From the NCBI GenBank assembly GCA_963819685.1, contig CAWFXI010000003.1:248001-312000 (forward strand): a stretch of 64,000 nucleotides of DNA, written 5' to 3'. This DNA comes from CAIUGU01 sp963819685. GTDB lineage: Bacteria; Pseudomonadota; Gammaproteobacteria; Steroidobacterales; Steroidobacteraceae. Shown here in pieces: positions 50,143 to 58,779 of this stretch (within the stretch, counting starts at the first letter, position 1; each line of letters starts with the position of its first letter). Made by a program: the position numbers and the translations under genes. The notes below the pieces were generated by a model. It searched no databases. It saw nothing but the letters and a program-made list of their open reading frames with translations, and was not told where the DNA came from.

Positions 50143-51204
50143 TCACGGGCGAGGCGTGATTCCCTGCCAGGCATCTTCCAGAAGCTGCCGAATGCTGTCC
50201 CGGGTCAACGGGCGGGGATTGAAGTATGGAGTCTGAGTCGCGAGGTCAGCGGCTTTGTCCAGGTCCTGCGGGGTCAGGCCCATGGCCTTGAGCGACGCGG
50301 GCGCGCCGACAGCTTGCCCCAGGGCATGCAGTGCGCTCGCCACATCGGGCGTACCGAGTGCTGCAGTCAGCCGGCGCTTTGCGTCCGGAGCCGCGTCCAG
50401 ATTGAAAGCTGTCGCATAGGGCAGCACCACTGCGTGCGTGTCAGCATGCGGCAGATTGAAGGTGCCACCCAGCGTATGACAAAGCTTGTGGTGCAGCGCC
50501 ATGCCCACCGATCCAAGCACGATTCCGCCCATCCAGGCGCCGTAAAGTGCGCCTCCCTGGGCATCCAGATCCTTTGGATTCCTGCACACCAGAGGCAATG
50601 CCTCAGCCATGGCCCGGATGCCTTCCTGGGCCAGCGTCGACATCAGTGGATTCCTGTTTTCCGCATACAGGCCTTCCACGCAATGCGCCATCGCATTGAT
50701 GCCGCTCGGACCTGCGATCTTCGGGGGCAGGCTGGTCAGCAGTTCCGGATCGTAGATGACGGACTTCGGCTGGACTCTTGGATCCTTGCCGGTTCGCTTC
50801 AGGCTCCCGGCAGTCAGGCCCCACACCGGAGTCATTTCCGAGCCGGCGTAAGTCGTCGGAATGGCGATGATCGGGAGGCCAAGGTCGAGAGCAATCGCCT
50901 TCGCGAGGCCGATCGATGAGCCGCCCCCAAGGCATACGCAGCCATCGGCTCCGACGGCCTTGACCTTTGCCTTGCCTGCTTCCGCAATCTCGACCGGCAC
51001 ATGGACCGCTACCTGGTCATAGACGCCGGCGCTCAAGGTTCCCAGTTGTTCCGACATGGCGCTCGCGGTGCCGACGTGGATGGGATCGGCGATGACCAGT
51101 ACGTGCCTGAGGCCCAGCGCTTCGATTTCCTGCTTGAGCTGACTGCGGCGTCCCGGCCCGAAGACCACTCGCAGGCGAGGCAAATCAAAAATAAAGGGAT
51201 CCAT
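50143..51204 (-). CDS. Maleylacetate reductase
   Basis: A 353-residue iron-containing alcohol dehydrogenase-like protein. It has the nucleotide motif CVCLGGGSSIGLAKAIALDL, PTTYAGSEMTPVWGLT, and the metal region NAMAHCVEGLYA with HHKLCHTLGGTFNLPHADTH. These are typical of maleylacetate reductases, which reduce maleylacetate to 3-oxoadipate with NADH. This completes the route from hydroquinone through the dioxygenase and the semialdehyde dehydrogenase. The ATG at 51204 has GGGAGAG upstream. It is the first gene of the minus-strand catabolic unit and diverges from the exported family A gene. Confidence 0.92.
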   Translation of the reverse strand: MDPFIFDLPRLRVVFGPGRRSQLKQEIEALGLRHVLVIADPIHVGTASAMSEQLGTLSAGVYDQVAVHVPVEIAEAGKAKVKAVGADGCVCLGGGSSIGLAKAIALDLGLPIIAIPTTYAGSEMTPVWGLTAGSLKRTGKDPRVQPKSVIYDPELLTSLPPKIAGPSGINAMAHCVEGLYAENRNPLMSTLAQEGIRAMAEALPLVCRNPKDLDAQGGALYGAWMGGIVLGSVGMALHHKLCHTLGGTFNLPHADTHAVVLPYATAFNLDAAPDAKRRLTAALGTPDVASALHALGQAVGAPASLKAMGLTPQDLDKAADLATQTPYFNPRPLTRDSIRQLLEDAWQGITPRP

Positions 51205-51547
51205 GGATCTCAATCTCTCCCGACTGCTGCCTGTGAAAGGCTGCCGTTTGGACCTGTTTTGGCTGGCGTCTTTATACTCACGCGTGGCCGCACTGTCGAC
51301 ATGATTGTGCATGCTGCGGCACTTGCATTGCAGTGCGATTCAATTGCTGCAACAGCTTCCGGCACTACATTTCTTGACACTATAGGTGCCGCCGCGACAT
51401 CGACAGCTTGCAGGATGGCTGACATATCATTCTCGAACGTCATCCATACCATGAAGATGACTTTTGATCCGGCCGAGCTCCAGGCGGTTCGGCTCAATAA
51501 CTAGATTCTCACCAGGTGATTTTTGCAGGGGCCTTCGGTTTAACCAA
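51205..51547. other. Divergent intergenic region, no gene seen
   Basis: The 343-base gap between maleylacetate reductase (minus) and the family A gene (plus) shows no supported coding sequence. A TTGACA hexamer occurs near 51374, but I see no -10 box at suitable spacing. It must contain promoters for both directions. Confidence 0.6.
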
Positions 51548-52399
51548 ATGCGTAGAGCTGACTTTACCGCGCTTGCTGCGGCGCTTCTTGGACTCGCCTC
51601 TACCGCAGCCGTGGCTGAAGTCGATCTGTCAGGCGTATGGGCAGTTCGGCTGCATGAAGATCAGCCTGAACGGATTCCAGGTCCGGACATGGTCGAGTAC
51701 CACGGCGTGCCGATCAACGAAGCCAACCGCGCCCGTGGGCTTGCCTGGGATCCTTCGATCCTGACGCTGGAGGAGTACCAGTGCCGGCCGCATCCTTCTG
51801 ACTACTTCACCCGTTTCTCGCCGGAACGTATCTGGCGTGAAGTCGATGCCGAGACGCAACAGACCGTCGGCTGGCATATCCGCAAGGAATGGCAGGCTGC
51901 AGAGCGCATCATCTGGATGGACGGTCGCGAGCGCCCGCCGGCCTACGCTCCGCACAGCTGGCAGGGGTTCTCCCTCGGCACGTGGGACGGCGATGTGCTC
52001 AGCGTCGAGACGACTCACCTGAAGCAATCGTATATGCGTCGCAATGGTCTGGCGCGCAGTGACAGGGCGACGACCCGCGAGCACTACATCCGCCACGGCG
52101 ACTACCTGACCATCGTTGCTGTCATCAGCGATCCCGTTTACCTGACGGAATCGTTCATCCGCAGCAGCGACTACGCGCTGAACAACAAGCAGAACATCAA
52201 TCCGTATCCCTGCGATCCGGTCGTCGAGATCGTCGGCCAGGCAAAGGGGCATGTGCCCGCGTACCTGCCGGGCAAGCACCCGTCAGAGTTCGAGTATGCC
52301 GATCGCTTCAACCTTTCTCATGAAGCCGTACTGGGTGGGGCGCAGACCGCCTATCCGGAATTCATTGAAAAAGGCCTGGCTGTCGGCACCAGGCGCTGA
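51548..52399 (+). CDS. Exported protein of unknown function, family A copy 1
   Basis: A 283-residue protein with a signal peptide (LAAALLGLASTAAVAEV) and a mature part that begins DLSGVWAVRLHEDQPERIPG. Other marked segments are VEYHGVPINEANRARGLAWD, the Cys-containing EEYQCRPHPSDYF, PHSWQGFSLGTWDGDVL and TTHLKQSYMRRNGL. A paralogue lies at 60967 with the same order of blocks. No known catalytic motif is seen. Each copy is followed by an MBL-fold gene and a family B gene, so the three act together. A small periplasmic binding or modifying protein is a guess. Confidence 0.8.
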   Translation: MRRADFTALAAALLGLASTAAVAEVDLSGVWAVRLHEDQPERIPGPDMVEYHGVPINEANRARGLAWDPSILTLEEYQCRPHPSDYFTRFSPERIWREVDAETQQTVGWHIRKEWQAAERIIWMDGRERPPAYAPHSWQGFSLGTWDGDVLSVETTHLKQSYMRRNGLARSDRATTREHYIRHGDYLTIVAVISDPVYLTESFIRSSDYALNNKQNINPYPCDPVVEIVGQAKGHVPAYLPGKHPSEFEYADRFNLSHEAVLGGAQTAYPEFIEKGLAVGTRR

Positions 52400-52548
52400 G
52401 GCGTCTGACGCCGCGTTGCCGCGCAAATCGCAGCCGGTCGCTTGAGATCAACCAGTTAAATGATCAATCTGGCGCGCTCCGACAGGGGCTCACGTCAGCA
52501 CGCTGCGCCGCCTGACAAAGAGTTTGTGAACCGGGGGAGCCCTGAAGC

Positions 52549-53610
52549 ATGAGCATGAACACAACAAGAACGACACGCGCGGCGCTTGCCGTCGCCGCCA
52601 TTCTGGGTGCGGCATCGATTGCCATGGCAGCCCAGTCCGCCCGCCAGAATCGCAATGCTCCCGCTGCGCCGGCGCCACAGGCTCCCAATTTCGACACCGT
52701 GCAGATCAAGGTCCTGCCGATCCGCGACAACATCTACATGCTGGTCGGCGCCGGCGGCAACATCACGCTGCAGGTGGGCGAAGACGGAGTGCTGATCGTC
52801 GATACGCAGTTCGCACCGTTGTCCGACAGGATCCTCGCCGAGATCCGCAAGATCTCGAAGGCGCCGATCCGCTTCATCATCGACACGCATGCTCATGGTG
52901 ATCACACGGGCGGCAACGGCAATCTGTCGAAGGCGGGAGGATCGGTCGCCGGCGGCAACATGCTCGGCCCGCTCGCGGTGGTGGCCCAGGGCCAGGGCGG
53001 AACCCCGGCGGGTGCAGTGGCAACAATACTGGCGCATGAGAATGTGCTCACGCGGATGGAGCAGCAGATCGGCAATACGCCACCTGCCCCTGCCGAGAAT
53101 CTGCCCAACGTAACGTACATTTCCGAGTTCAAGGACATGTACTTCAATGGCGAGTCCATCCGCCTGTTCCATGAACCGGACGCGCACACCGATGGCGATA
53201 CCATCGTGTACTTCCGCCGCTCCGATGTGCTGAGCGTTGGCGACGTCTACAACACCAACAACTATCCGGTGATCGACAAGGATCGTGGTGGCAACATCAA
53301 GGGCATCCTGGCCGCCCTCAATCACATTCTCGAACTCACCATTCCGAAGGATCGCCAGGAAGGCGGCACACTGGTGATCCCGGGACACGGACGCCTGTCG
53401 GATGAAGCGGACATCGCCGAGTACCGCGACATGGTCACGATCATTCATGACCGGATCAAGGACATGGTCGACCGCGGGCTGACCCTCGAACAGGTCAGGG
53501 CCGCGAAGCCGACGATCGACTACGACCCGCGGTATGGCGCCGGCACGGGACCGGGATCGACGGACCGGTTCATTGAAATCGTCTACAACGATTTGAAGAA
53601 GGGGGCCTGA
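52549..53610 (+). CDS. Exported MBL-fold metallohydrolase, copy 1
   Basis: A 353-residue protein with a signal peptide (AVAAILGAASIAMAA). The metallo-beta-lactamase fold carries an intact metal motif THAHGDHTGG, LFHEPDAHTDGDTIVYF with a further His, SVGDVYNTNNY and PGHGR. The Asp and His set supports a dinuclear metal site. It is related to quinoprotein-relay/SoxH-like exported hydrolases, but the substrate is unknown. It lies between family A (150 bases upstream) and the DUF6152 and family B genes. The paralogue at 61947 has lost two of the histidines. Confidence 0.88.
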   Translation: MSMNTTRTTRAALAVAAILGAASIAMAAQSARQNRNAPAAPAPQAPNFDTVQIKVLPIRDNIYMLVGAGGNITLQVGEDGVLIVDTQFAPLSDRILAEIRKISKAPIRFIIDTHAHGDHTGGNGNLSKAGGSVAGGNMLGPLAVVAQGQGGTPAGAVATILAHENVLTRMEQQIGNTPPAPAENLPNVTYISEFKDMYFNGESIRLFHEPDAHTDGDTIVYFRRSDVLSVGDVYNTNNYPVIDKDRGGNIKGILAALNHILELTIPKDRQEGGTLVIPGHGRLSDEADIAEYRDMVTIIHDRIKDMVDRGLTLEQVRAAKPTIDYDPRYGAGTGPGSTDRFIEIVYNDLKKGA

Positions 53611-53712
53611 TTCATCGCGTCTGCGTGACTGACTGGCAAGACCTCCTGCCAACCAGACTCGGGGCCGCGGACCAAGCTCGACAGATTGATTTTTTCCTGA
53701 AGGAGAACTGAC

Positions 53713-54108
53713 ATGCAAAGCAAGACAAAGTGGCTGACTGCGCTGGTGGCAGGCGCGGTAGTGGCGGGGGTTCCGGCCTACGCCCACCATTCATTTCCGG
53801 CAACGTACTTCGTGGACCAGAAGACCCAGATCGAAGGCGAAGTGGTGCAGTTCCTGTTCCGCAACCCGCACGCATTCATTCACGTGATGGCGCCGGACAA
53901 GGACGGCACGATGCAGCGTTGGGCAGTGGAATGGGGCGGCGGTGCCGCACTGGCCCGCGACGGCAATGTCAGCAAGGACACGCTGAAGCCCGGTGACAAG
54001 GTCGTGGTACAGGGACAGCCTGGCCGCAATCCTGCCGATCACCGCATTCGCCTGGTGCACATTTCCCGCCCGGCCGATGGCTGGGAGTGGGGCGGCGACT
54101 TCGAGTGA
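53713..54108 (+). CDS. DUF6152-type exported protein
   Basis: A 131-residue protein with a signal peptide (ALVAGAVVAGVPAYAHHSF). The mature start AHHSFPATYF and the blocks IEGEVVQFLFRNPHAFIHV and WAVEWGGGAALAR match the small DUF6152 family, which has an OB-like fold and is common near PQQ and MBL genes. AAGGAG lies before the ATG. It has no counterpart in the second cassette. The His pair after the cleavage site may bind metal. Its role is unknown. Confidence 0.85.
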   Translation: MQSKTKWLTALVAGAVVAGVPAYAHHSFPATYFVDQKTQIEGEVVQFLFRNPHAFIHVMAPDKDGTMQRWAVEWGGGAALARDGNVSKDTLKPGDKVVVQGQPGRNPADHRIRLVHISRPADGWEWGGDFE

Positions 54109-54215
54109 TTCCGGCTGATGACGTTCCGGTGGGGCAGCCTGAATCGCTGCCCCCACCGGCAGCACTGCTGCGTTCTGACCCTGCAATCGCTGGGCAATCG
54201 GTGGAGAAAACGACA

Positions 54216-55028
54216 ATGAAATTCCGGATGGTAGTGCGCACTTCGCCGGTACTGATGGCGATGGCGGCACTGTCTCTTGGGGGAGTGGTGACGACTGTTG
54301 CCGAGGCCGGTCAGGCCCCTGCGCAGACGCCCAGGAGTCCTCGTGAGGCGGCGCCGTTCGATCCGACCGGGTACTGGACCGCAGTCGTCAGCGAAGACTG
54401 GCGTTGGCGGATGGTCACTCCGGCGAAGGGTGATTTCGCCAGCGTGCCGTTGACCGAAGAGGGGATCAAGGTCGGCAACGAATGGGATCCGGCCAAGGAT
54501 GCTGCTGCGGGCGCCCAGTGCAAGGCATTCGGCGCGGGCGGCATCATGCGCATGCCGACCCGACTGCATGTCACCTGGCAGGATGATCTGACGTTGAAGG
54601 TCGAAACCGACCATGGCCAGCAGACGCGCCTGCTGCGGTTCGCCGCGCCTCGACCGCTGCCTGCAGTGCCGGCTCAAGGTGGCGGCGGTGGCGGTCCGCC
54701 GGTACTGCCCGCGCTGGCCCCGGTTCCGGCATCCGGAGCCCCGAGCCTGCAGGGCAATACTTTTGCCCGCTGGAACTCGACTACGCTCGAGGGCGCAACG
54801 AACAATCTGGTAGCCGGCTATCTGCGTCGCAACGGCGTGCCGTACAGCGAGGACGCCGTCGTGCTCGAATACTGGACGCAGCACACGGACTTTGGCGACA
54901 CCTGGCTCACCGTTACGACTGTGGTCCGTGATCCAAAATACCTGCGCCAGGATTTCATCACCAGCTCGAGCTTCAAGAAGTTGCCGGATGGCAGCAAGTG
55001 GACGCCTCTTCCTTGCGAAAAGGCCTGA
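54216..55028 (+). CDS. Exported protein of unknown function, family B copy 1
   Basis: A 270-residue protein with a signal peptide (LMAMAALSLGGVVTTVAEA). The mature part includes FDPTGYWTAVVSEDWRWRMV, TPAKGDFASVPLTEEGIKVG, WDPAKDAAAGAQCKAFGAGG and LHVTWQDDLTLKVETDHGQQ. A paralogue at 63010 shares all these blocks. A Gly/Pro-rich linker splits the protein near residue 160. The start has GGTGGAG upstream. Its partner genes are family A and the MBL protein. I recognise no enzyme motif. Confidence 0.8.
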   Translation: MKFRMVVRTSPVLMAMAALSLGGVVTTVAEAGQAPAQTPRSPREAAPFDPTGYWTAVVSEDWRWRMVTPAKGDFASVPLTEEGIKVGNEWDPAKDAAAGAQCKAFGAGGIMRMPTRLHVTWQDDLTLKVETDHGQQTRLLRFAAPRPLPAVPAQGGGGGGPPVLPALAPVPASGAPSLQGNTFARWNSTTLEGATNNLVAGYLRRNGVPYSEDAVVLEYWTQHTDFGDTWLTVTTVVRDPKYLRQDFITSSSFKKLPDGSKWTPLPCEKA

Positions 55029-55043
55029 CAGAGCTGCCGCCAC

Positions 55044-57176
55044 TTATCGCCGGTCTTCTTCGAGCGCGAATACATACAGCGCGTTGCCGGTGGAAGGATG
55101 ACGGATCTCGGGCGCGACGAGGGCCGGTACATTGCGCGGACTGCCGCCACCGAGCCCGGTCGTCACGGCCACGTACTGTTTGCCGTTGGCGCTGAAAGTG
55201 AGCGGAAATCCTTGCACGGAATTTCCCAGGCGGGTTTCCCACAGCACCTTGCCATTCTCGACGTCCACCGCCTTGAACATCCGGTCCAGATCCCCGACGA
55301 ATGCGAGTCCACCGCCTGTCGACAGCACTGCCGTCAAGAAGGGCGCACGCTGTTCGAGCGACCACAGTTCTTTCATGGTCGAGACGTCGTAAGCCGCAAG
55401 CTTTCCCAGATTGCCTTTCGTTCCGGGCATTTCAAACCAGCGGCGATCAGCCCCGGTGCTGCCGCGGCCGGCAACAAAGCCCACCTCGTTCGCGCGCATC
55501 TCCATACAGCTTTGGCTCAACGGAATGATCAGGCGATTTGATGCGGGGTGATAACTCATGGCCTGCCAGTTGTGACCGCCTTCGGTGCTGGGGCAGGACT
55601 GGATCCATTCACCGATTTTCTGCTTGACGATGTCGTCGCGATAGCGAGGCCGGCCTGTCTTGCGATCGATGCTGGTGAAGACGTTCTGAAACACCGTTTC
55701 CTTGTAGTCGAGAAACTCGCCGCTGGCGCGATCGAGTTTCCACAGGACGCCGGCCTTGCCGACGGTGAACATGAGCTTGCGGCCCGCATCATCGATCAGC
55801 ACGCGCTCATAGACTTCGTCAAGGTCGAGGGTTTCGCCGGGCACGTGCTGGTGATGCCAGGCAAGCTTGCCGTCGGCAAGATTGAGCGCAATCGTCGAGT
55901 TGGTGAACAAATTCTCGTCGGACACGTTTTGCTGGCGGCTTGCAGGCATCCAGGGCTTGGCCTGGGCCACGCCCCAATACGTCAGGCCCAGCTCCGGATC
56001 GAAGCTGCCGGTGATCCAGGTTTCCCCCCCTGCGCGAAACGTATCCGGCAGCTTGCCCCAGCTGTCGCCACCCGGTTCGCCTGAACGTGCGATGGTGTTG
56101 AACCTCCACAGCTGTTTGCCGGTGTCGGGATCGTACGCGCTGACAAAGCATTTTTCGCTGCGATAGATCGTGCATGCCGCCAGGCCCTGCACGACCCTGC
56201 CATTGGCAATGACCGGAGCGCCGACAGTGGTAAATCCGCCCTCGCTGCGGTCACCGATCGCTGTGTCCCAGACCGTCTCCCCGTTGCGGGCATTCATTGC
56301 CACAAGCCGCGCATCCGAGGTCGGCATGAAGACTTTGTCGCCGTAGATGGCGATGCCACGCACGGATTCGTTTGCCCCATCCGGTCCCAGGTGGTTTTCC
56401 CAGATCAGGTTACCGGTCGCCGCGTCGAGCGCTTGTACGGTGTTGTCGCTGTTATGGAGATACAGAATGCCGTCATGCACGATCGGGGCAGGCTGATTCT
56501 TGCCGCCTTCGGACATGTTCCAGACCCAGGCCAGGCGCAGTTTGCCGACATTGTCGCGACTGATCGCCTTGAGCGGGCTGTGGTTCCAGGCCTGATAGTT
56601 GCCGCGCAGCATGATCCAGTCGTCCGCCGACGGATTGCGCAGCAGCGCATCGGTGACAAGCGTCAATGCCGCCACTTCGCCTTTGATTGTCACTCCTGTC
56701 GGACGCTGTACCGAGGCCTGCGTTGTAGCCGCTGGTGCGGGTTGGGCCAGAACTGCGCGCATTTCCGCCGGCATTTCCCCATTCGCGATACGGCCGATCG
56801 CCACCGTGGAATCTGCTGCCAGTGGAGTGCTGCCCGCCGCCCCGCCATTGGCCTCGAGCAGAAATGCCGCCACCTTTATATAGGTCTCCATGCCGAGGCT
56901 GCCTGGCCGCATCGGCGGCGGCGGCATGGCCACGGACAGATAGGTGACGAGATCGCCGGCGGTGCGATTGCGCCAGTTGCTCATGAAATCGGCGCCCGCA
57001 AGCGGCTTCGCCTCGTTGGCGCCGCGCAGGTCGCGCTGATGACAGGCCGCACAATTAGTCTGGTACGCAGTCCGTCCCGCAGCGGCTTGTTCGCTGGTGA
57101 ACGCAGTCTGCTGTGCGGCAAGGGGCAATGCCAGGCACAGCGGGGCGCAGGCGATGATACGGAAAACAAGTTTCAT
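55044..57176 (-). CDS. Cytochrome c-PQQ dehydrogenase (quinohaemoprotein)
   Basis: A 710-residue exported protein with a signal peptide (ACAPLCLALPLAAQ). An N-terminal cytochrome c domain has the haem site CAACH near residue 47 and a Met-rich VAMPPPPMRPGS ligand region. A PQQ-binding beta-propeller follows, with repeats such as GNYQAWNHSPLKAISRDNVG, VQALDAATGNLIWENHLGPD and MNARNGETVWDTAIGD. The haem-first order resembles polyvinyl-alcohol dehydrogenases, while most quinohaemoprotein dehydrogenases place haem last. It would oxidise an alcohol in the periplasm and pass electrons to the respiratory chain. It starts at the stop codon of the CHRD gene (TAATG overlap), so the two are coupled. Confidence 0.88.
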   Translation of the reverse strand: MKLVFRIIACAPLCLALPLAAQQTAFTSEQAAAGRTAYQTNCAACHQRDLRGANEAKPLAGADFMSNWRNRTAGDLVTYLSVAMPPPPMRPGSLGMETYIKVAAFLLEANGGAAGSTPLAADSTVAIGRIANGEMPAEMRAVLAQPAPAATTQASVQRPTGVTIKGEVAALTLVTDALLRNPSADDWIMLRGNYQAWNHSPLKAISRDNVGKLRLAWVWNMSEGGKNQPAPIVHDGILYLHNSDNTVQALDAATGNLIWENHLGPDGANESVRGIAIYGDKVFMPTSDARLVAMNARNGETVWDTAIGDRSEGGFTTVGAPVIANGRVVQGLAACTIYRSEKCFVSAYDPDTGKQLWRFNTIARSGEPGGDSWGKLPDTFRAGGETWITGSFDPELGLTYWGVAQAKPWMPASRQQNVSDENLFTNSTIALNLADGKLAWHHQHVPGETLDLDEVYERVLIDDAGRKLMFTVGKAGVLWKLDRASGEFLDYKETVFQNVFTSIDRKTGRPRYRDDIVKQKIGEWIQSCPSTEGGHNWQAMSYHPASNRLIIPLSQSCMEMRANEVGFVAGRGSTGADRRWFEMPGTKGNLGKLAAYDVSTMKELWSLEQRAPFLTAVLSTGGGLAFVGDLDRMFKAVDVENGKVLWETRLGNSVQGFPLTFSANGKQYVAVTTGLGGGSPRNVPALVAPEIRHPSTGNALYVFALEEDRR

Positions 57177-57637
57177 TACCGGACCTCGAGCAGCCACCCC
57201 CAAAGATTGCCTTCGGGAGCCGCTTCACTGTGAATCTCGATATAGACTCTGCCGGTTCGCAGGGCCTTGATCTGGCTTGAATTCAATTGCAACGTGGCCG
57301 AAAACTCGCCGGCAGCTGCACGCCCGATGGCGATATCGGCGAACGCGGGGCCGCGAACTCCCATGACCGGCCCCAGGTGCAATTGCGCGAGCGTGGCGGG
57401 TCCTTGCATTCCCAGATAGCTGCCGCGCACGACAAGTCGTTTGCCGTCGAGTGACGCAGAAGCGGTGCCGAGGCCGGTCGTATGGTCACGTACGTCAGAG
57501 CTCAAGGGTTCTGGTCTGATGCGCGCTTCGAAATCATTGCCGAGTGCGCTGGCAAAGCCCATTCCAGACACCAGGGAGAACGTCACCGAGCACAGCAACG
57601 AGCCCAGGATCACGCTTGTTGTTCCTGGTCTTTTCAT
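57176..57637 (-). CDS. CHRD-domain exported protein
   Basis: A 153-residue protein with a signal sequence (VILGSLLCSVTFSLVSGMG). A CHRD-type beta domain includes LVVRGSYLGMQGPATLAQLH, ADIAIGRAAAGEFSATLQL and the ending VYIEIHSEAAPEGNLWGWLL. CHRD domains occur in chordin and in many bacterial exported proteins of unknown role. Its stop codon overlaps the start of the PQQ dehydrogenase by one base. Upstream lies a 396-base gap (57638-58033) with no gene but with a partial repeat unit at 57932-57979. Confidence 0.85.
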   Translation of the reverse strand: MKRPGTTSVILGSLLCSVTFSLVSGMGFASALGNDFEARIRPEPLSSDVRDHTTGLGTASASLDGKRLVVRGSYLGMQGPATLAQLHLGPVMGVRGPAFADIAIGRAAAGEFSATLQLNSSQIKALRTGRVYIEIHSEAAPEGNLWGWLLEVR

Positions 57638-57931
57638 GCGTCTACCCCCTGAAATGCCACATTGGACCGCGGTGCACAGACGCGGTGGCCGACGAAGGTC
57701 CGCTATTGTGCCAGCGAAGGGGTAACTGCGCCGTCGCTCGGCGAGATATTTTCACAAGGTCAACGGCGAACGCAGCTCGCGCACATCAACCACCTCTTCC
57801 GGAGCATTGATCCGCCTGATTCAAGTGCGGCACGCATGATTTGATCTGGCTATTCCGGAAAAGGTCACTACGTGGCTCTCAGGTTGTACCGCGATGCGAT
57901 TTTTTGGGAAAGGCGGTCACGCACGCAGGAT

Positions 57932-57979
57932 GGCCCCAACGGGGTGGAGTCCATGGATGGACGGAATAATCCTGCCGGG
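57932..57979 (+). repeat. Upstream partial copy of the tRNA-CAT repeat unit
   Basis: The 48 bases match the end of repeat unit 2 (58510-58557) at 47 positions and end with CCTGCCGGG, the start of the tRNA 3'-end copy. They lie 54 bases before the tRNA gene, so the array brackets the tRNA on both sides. Confidence 0.85.
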
Positions 57980-58033
57980 AAGCGCTACAGCAGAGCGCCC
58001 GAGTCCACAGTCGTATAGAATTCCGCCGCGCGT

Positions 58034-58109
58034 GGGCCTGTAGCACAATGGTTAGTGCAGGAGACTCATAATCTCTTGGTTGCAGGTTCGAGTCCTGCCG
58101 GGCCCACCA
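58034..58109 (+). tRNA. tRNA with anticodon CAT, probably tRNA-Ile2; CCA encoded
   Basis: The 76 bases fold as a cloverleaf with acceptor GGGCCTG/CGGGCCC (one T.G pair) and D arm GCAC/GTGC. The anticodon stem is GGAGA/TCTCT with loop CTCATAA, and the T arm is GCAGG-TTCGAGT-CCTGC. Two features, the G27.T43 pair and the segment ACTCATAATC-N-CTTGGT, match E. coli tRNA-Ile2 more closely than elongator tRNA-Met. It would therefore be an Ile-AUA tRNA needing lysidine formation by TilS; elongator Met is the alternative. It is followed by repeat units that copy its T-arm and 3' end. Confidence 0.93.
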
Positions 58110-58615
58110 ATTTTCTCCGCCGGCAGGACGAGAACCTGCAAGCGTTGCAGGTTCGACACAAGATCGCATGGAGCGATTTTGGACAGCGTTAGCTGGCGCA
58201 CCGCGTCGCGGCCAAGGACGGCAAGCGACAGAATTGCCGGGAGCAATTTTGGACGTTGCGTGACCGATTTGGTCATGCAACGGCCCCAGTGGGGCGGAGT
58301 ACAGGGAGGTACGCAGCAATCCTGCCGGACCCACCACTCTGCTGTATTCCCGGCAGGACGAGAACCTGTAAGGGTTGCAGGTTCGACACAAGATCGCATG
58401 GAGCGATCTTGGACAGCGTTAGCTGGCGCACCGCGTCGCGGCCAAGGATGGCAAGCGACAGAATCGTCGGGAACGATTTTGAACGTCATGCAGCGACCGA
58501 CTGCATGACGGCCCCAACGGGGTGGAGTCCATGGACGGACGGAATAATCCTGCCGGGCCCACCAATTCTTCTCCGCCGGCAGGACGAGAAGCTGCAAGCG
58601 TTGCAGGTTCGACAC
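58110..58615 (+). repeat. tRNA-CAT-trailing repeat array (two full units, one partial)
   Basis: Two units of about 228 bases and a partial third begin at 58120, 58350 and 58576 with an inverted copy of the tRNA T-arm (CCGGCAGGAC-GA-GAACCTGCAA, then TTGCAGGTTC). The two full units end with copies of the tRNA 3' end at 58321-58336 and 58549-58564. Inside are hairpins at 58163-58177, 58232-58248, 58254-58282 and 58299-58312 in unit 1. In unit 2 the matching stems have compensatory changes. Several hairpin loops contain GGA. No supported protein is encoded. Confidence 0.85.
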
Positions 58616-58779
58616 CGTAAATTCTGGCATCGCACAAACGGGTGGTGATTACCGGAATGTCCGCAATTGTTAAGGTCGGTCACCGCGCTGGCCTCCCCAA
58701 CTTGATGCGCGCTATGATCGGGCGCGTTTTTGCGGACTAGAAGCCAGACCCACGCGGTCGGCAATCACAGGGGATCAAA

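Noticed and set aside
52495..53790. 431-codon minus-strand frame opposite the MBL gene
   Set aside because: The plus-strand frame has a signal peptide and full metal motifs; the minus frame has neither.
58052..58648. Open frames through the tRNA-CAT array, with recurring GRTRTCK-like peptides
   Set aside because: They come from the copied T-arm sequence and shift frame between units, so they are a by-product of the repeats.
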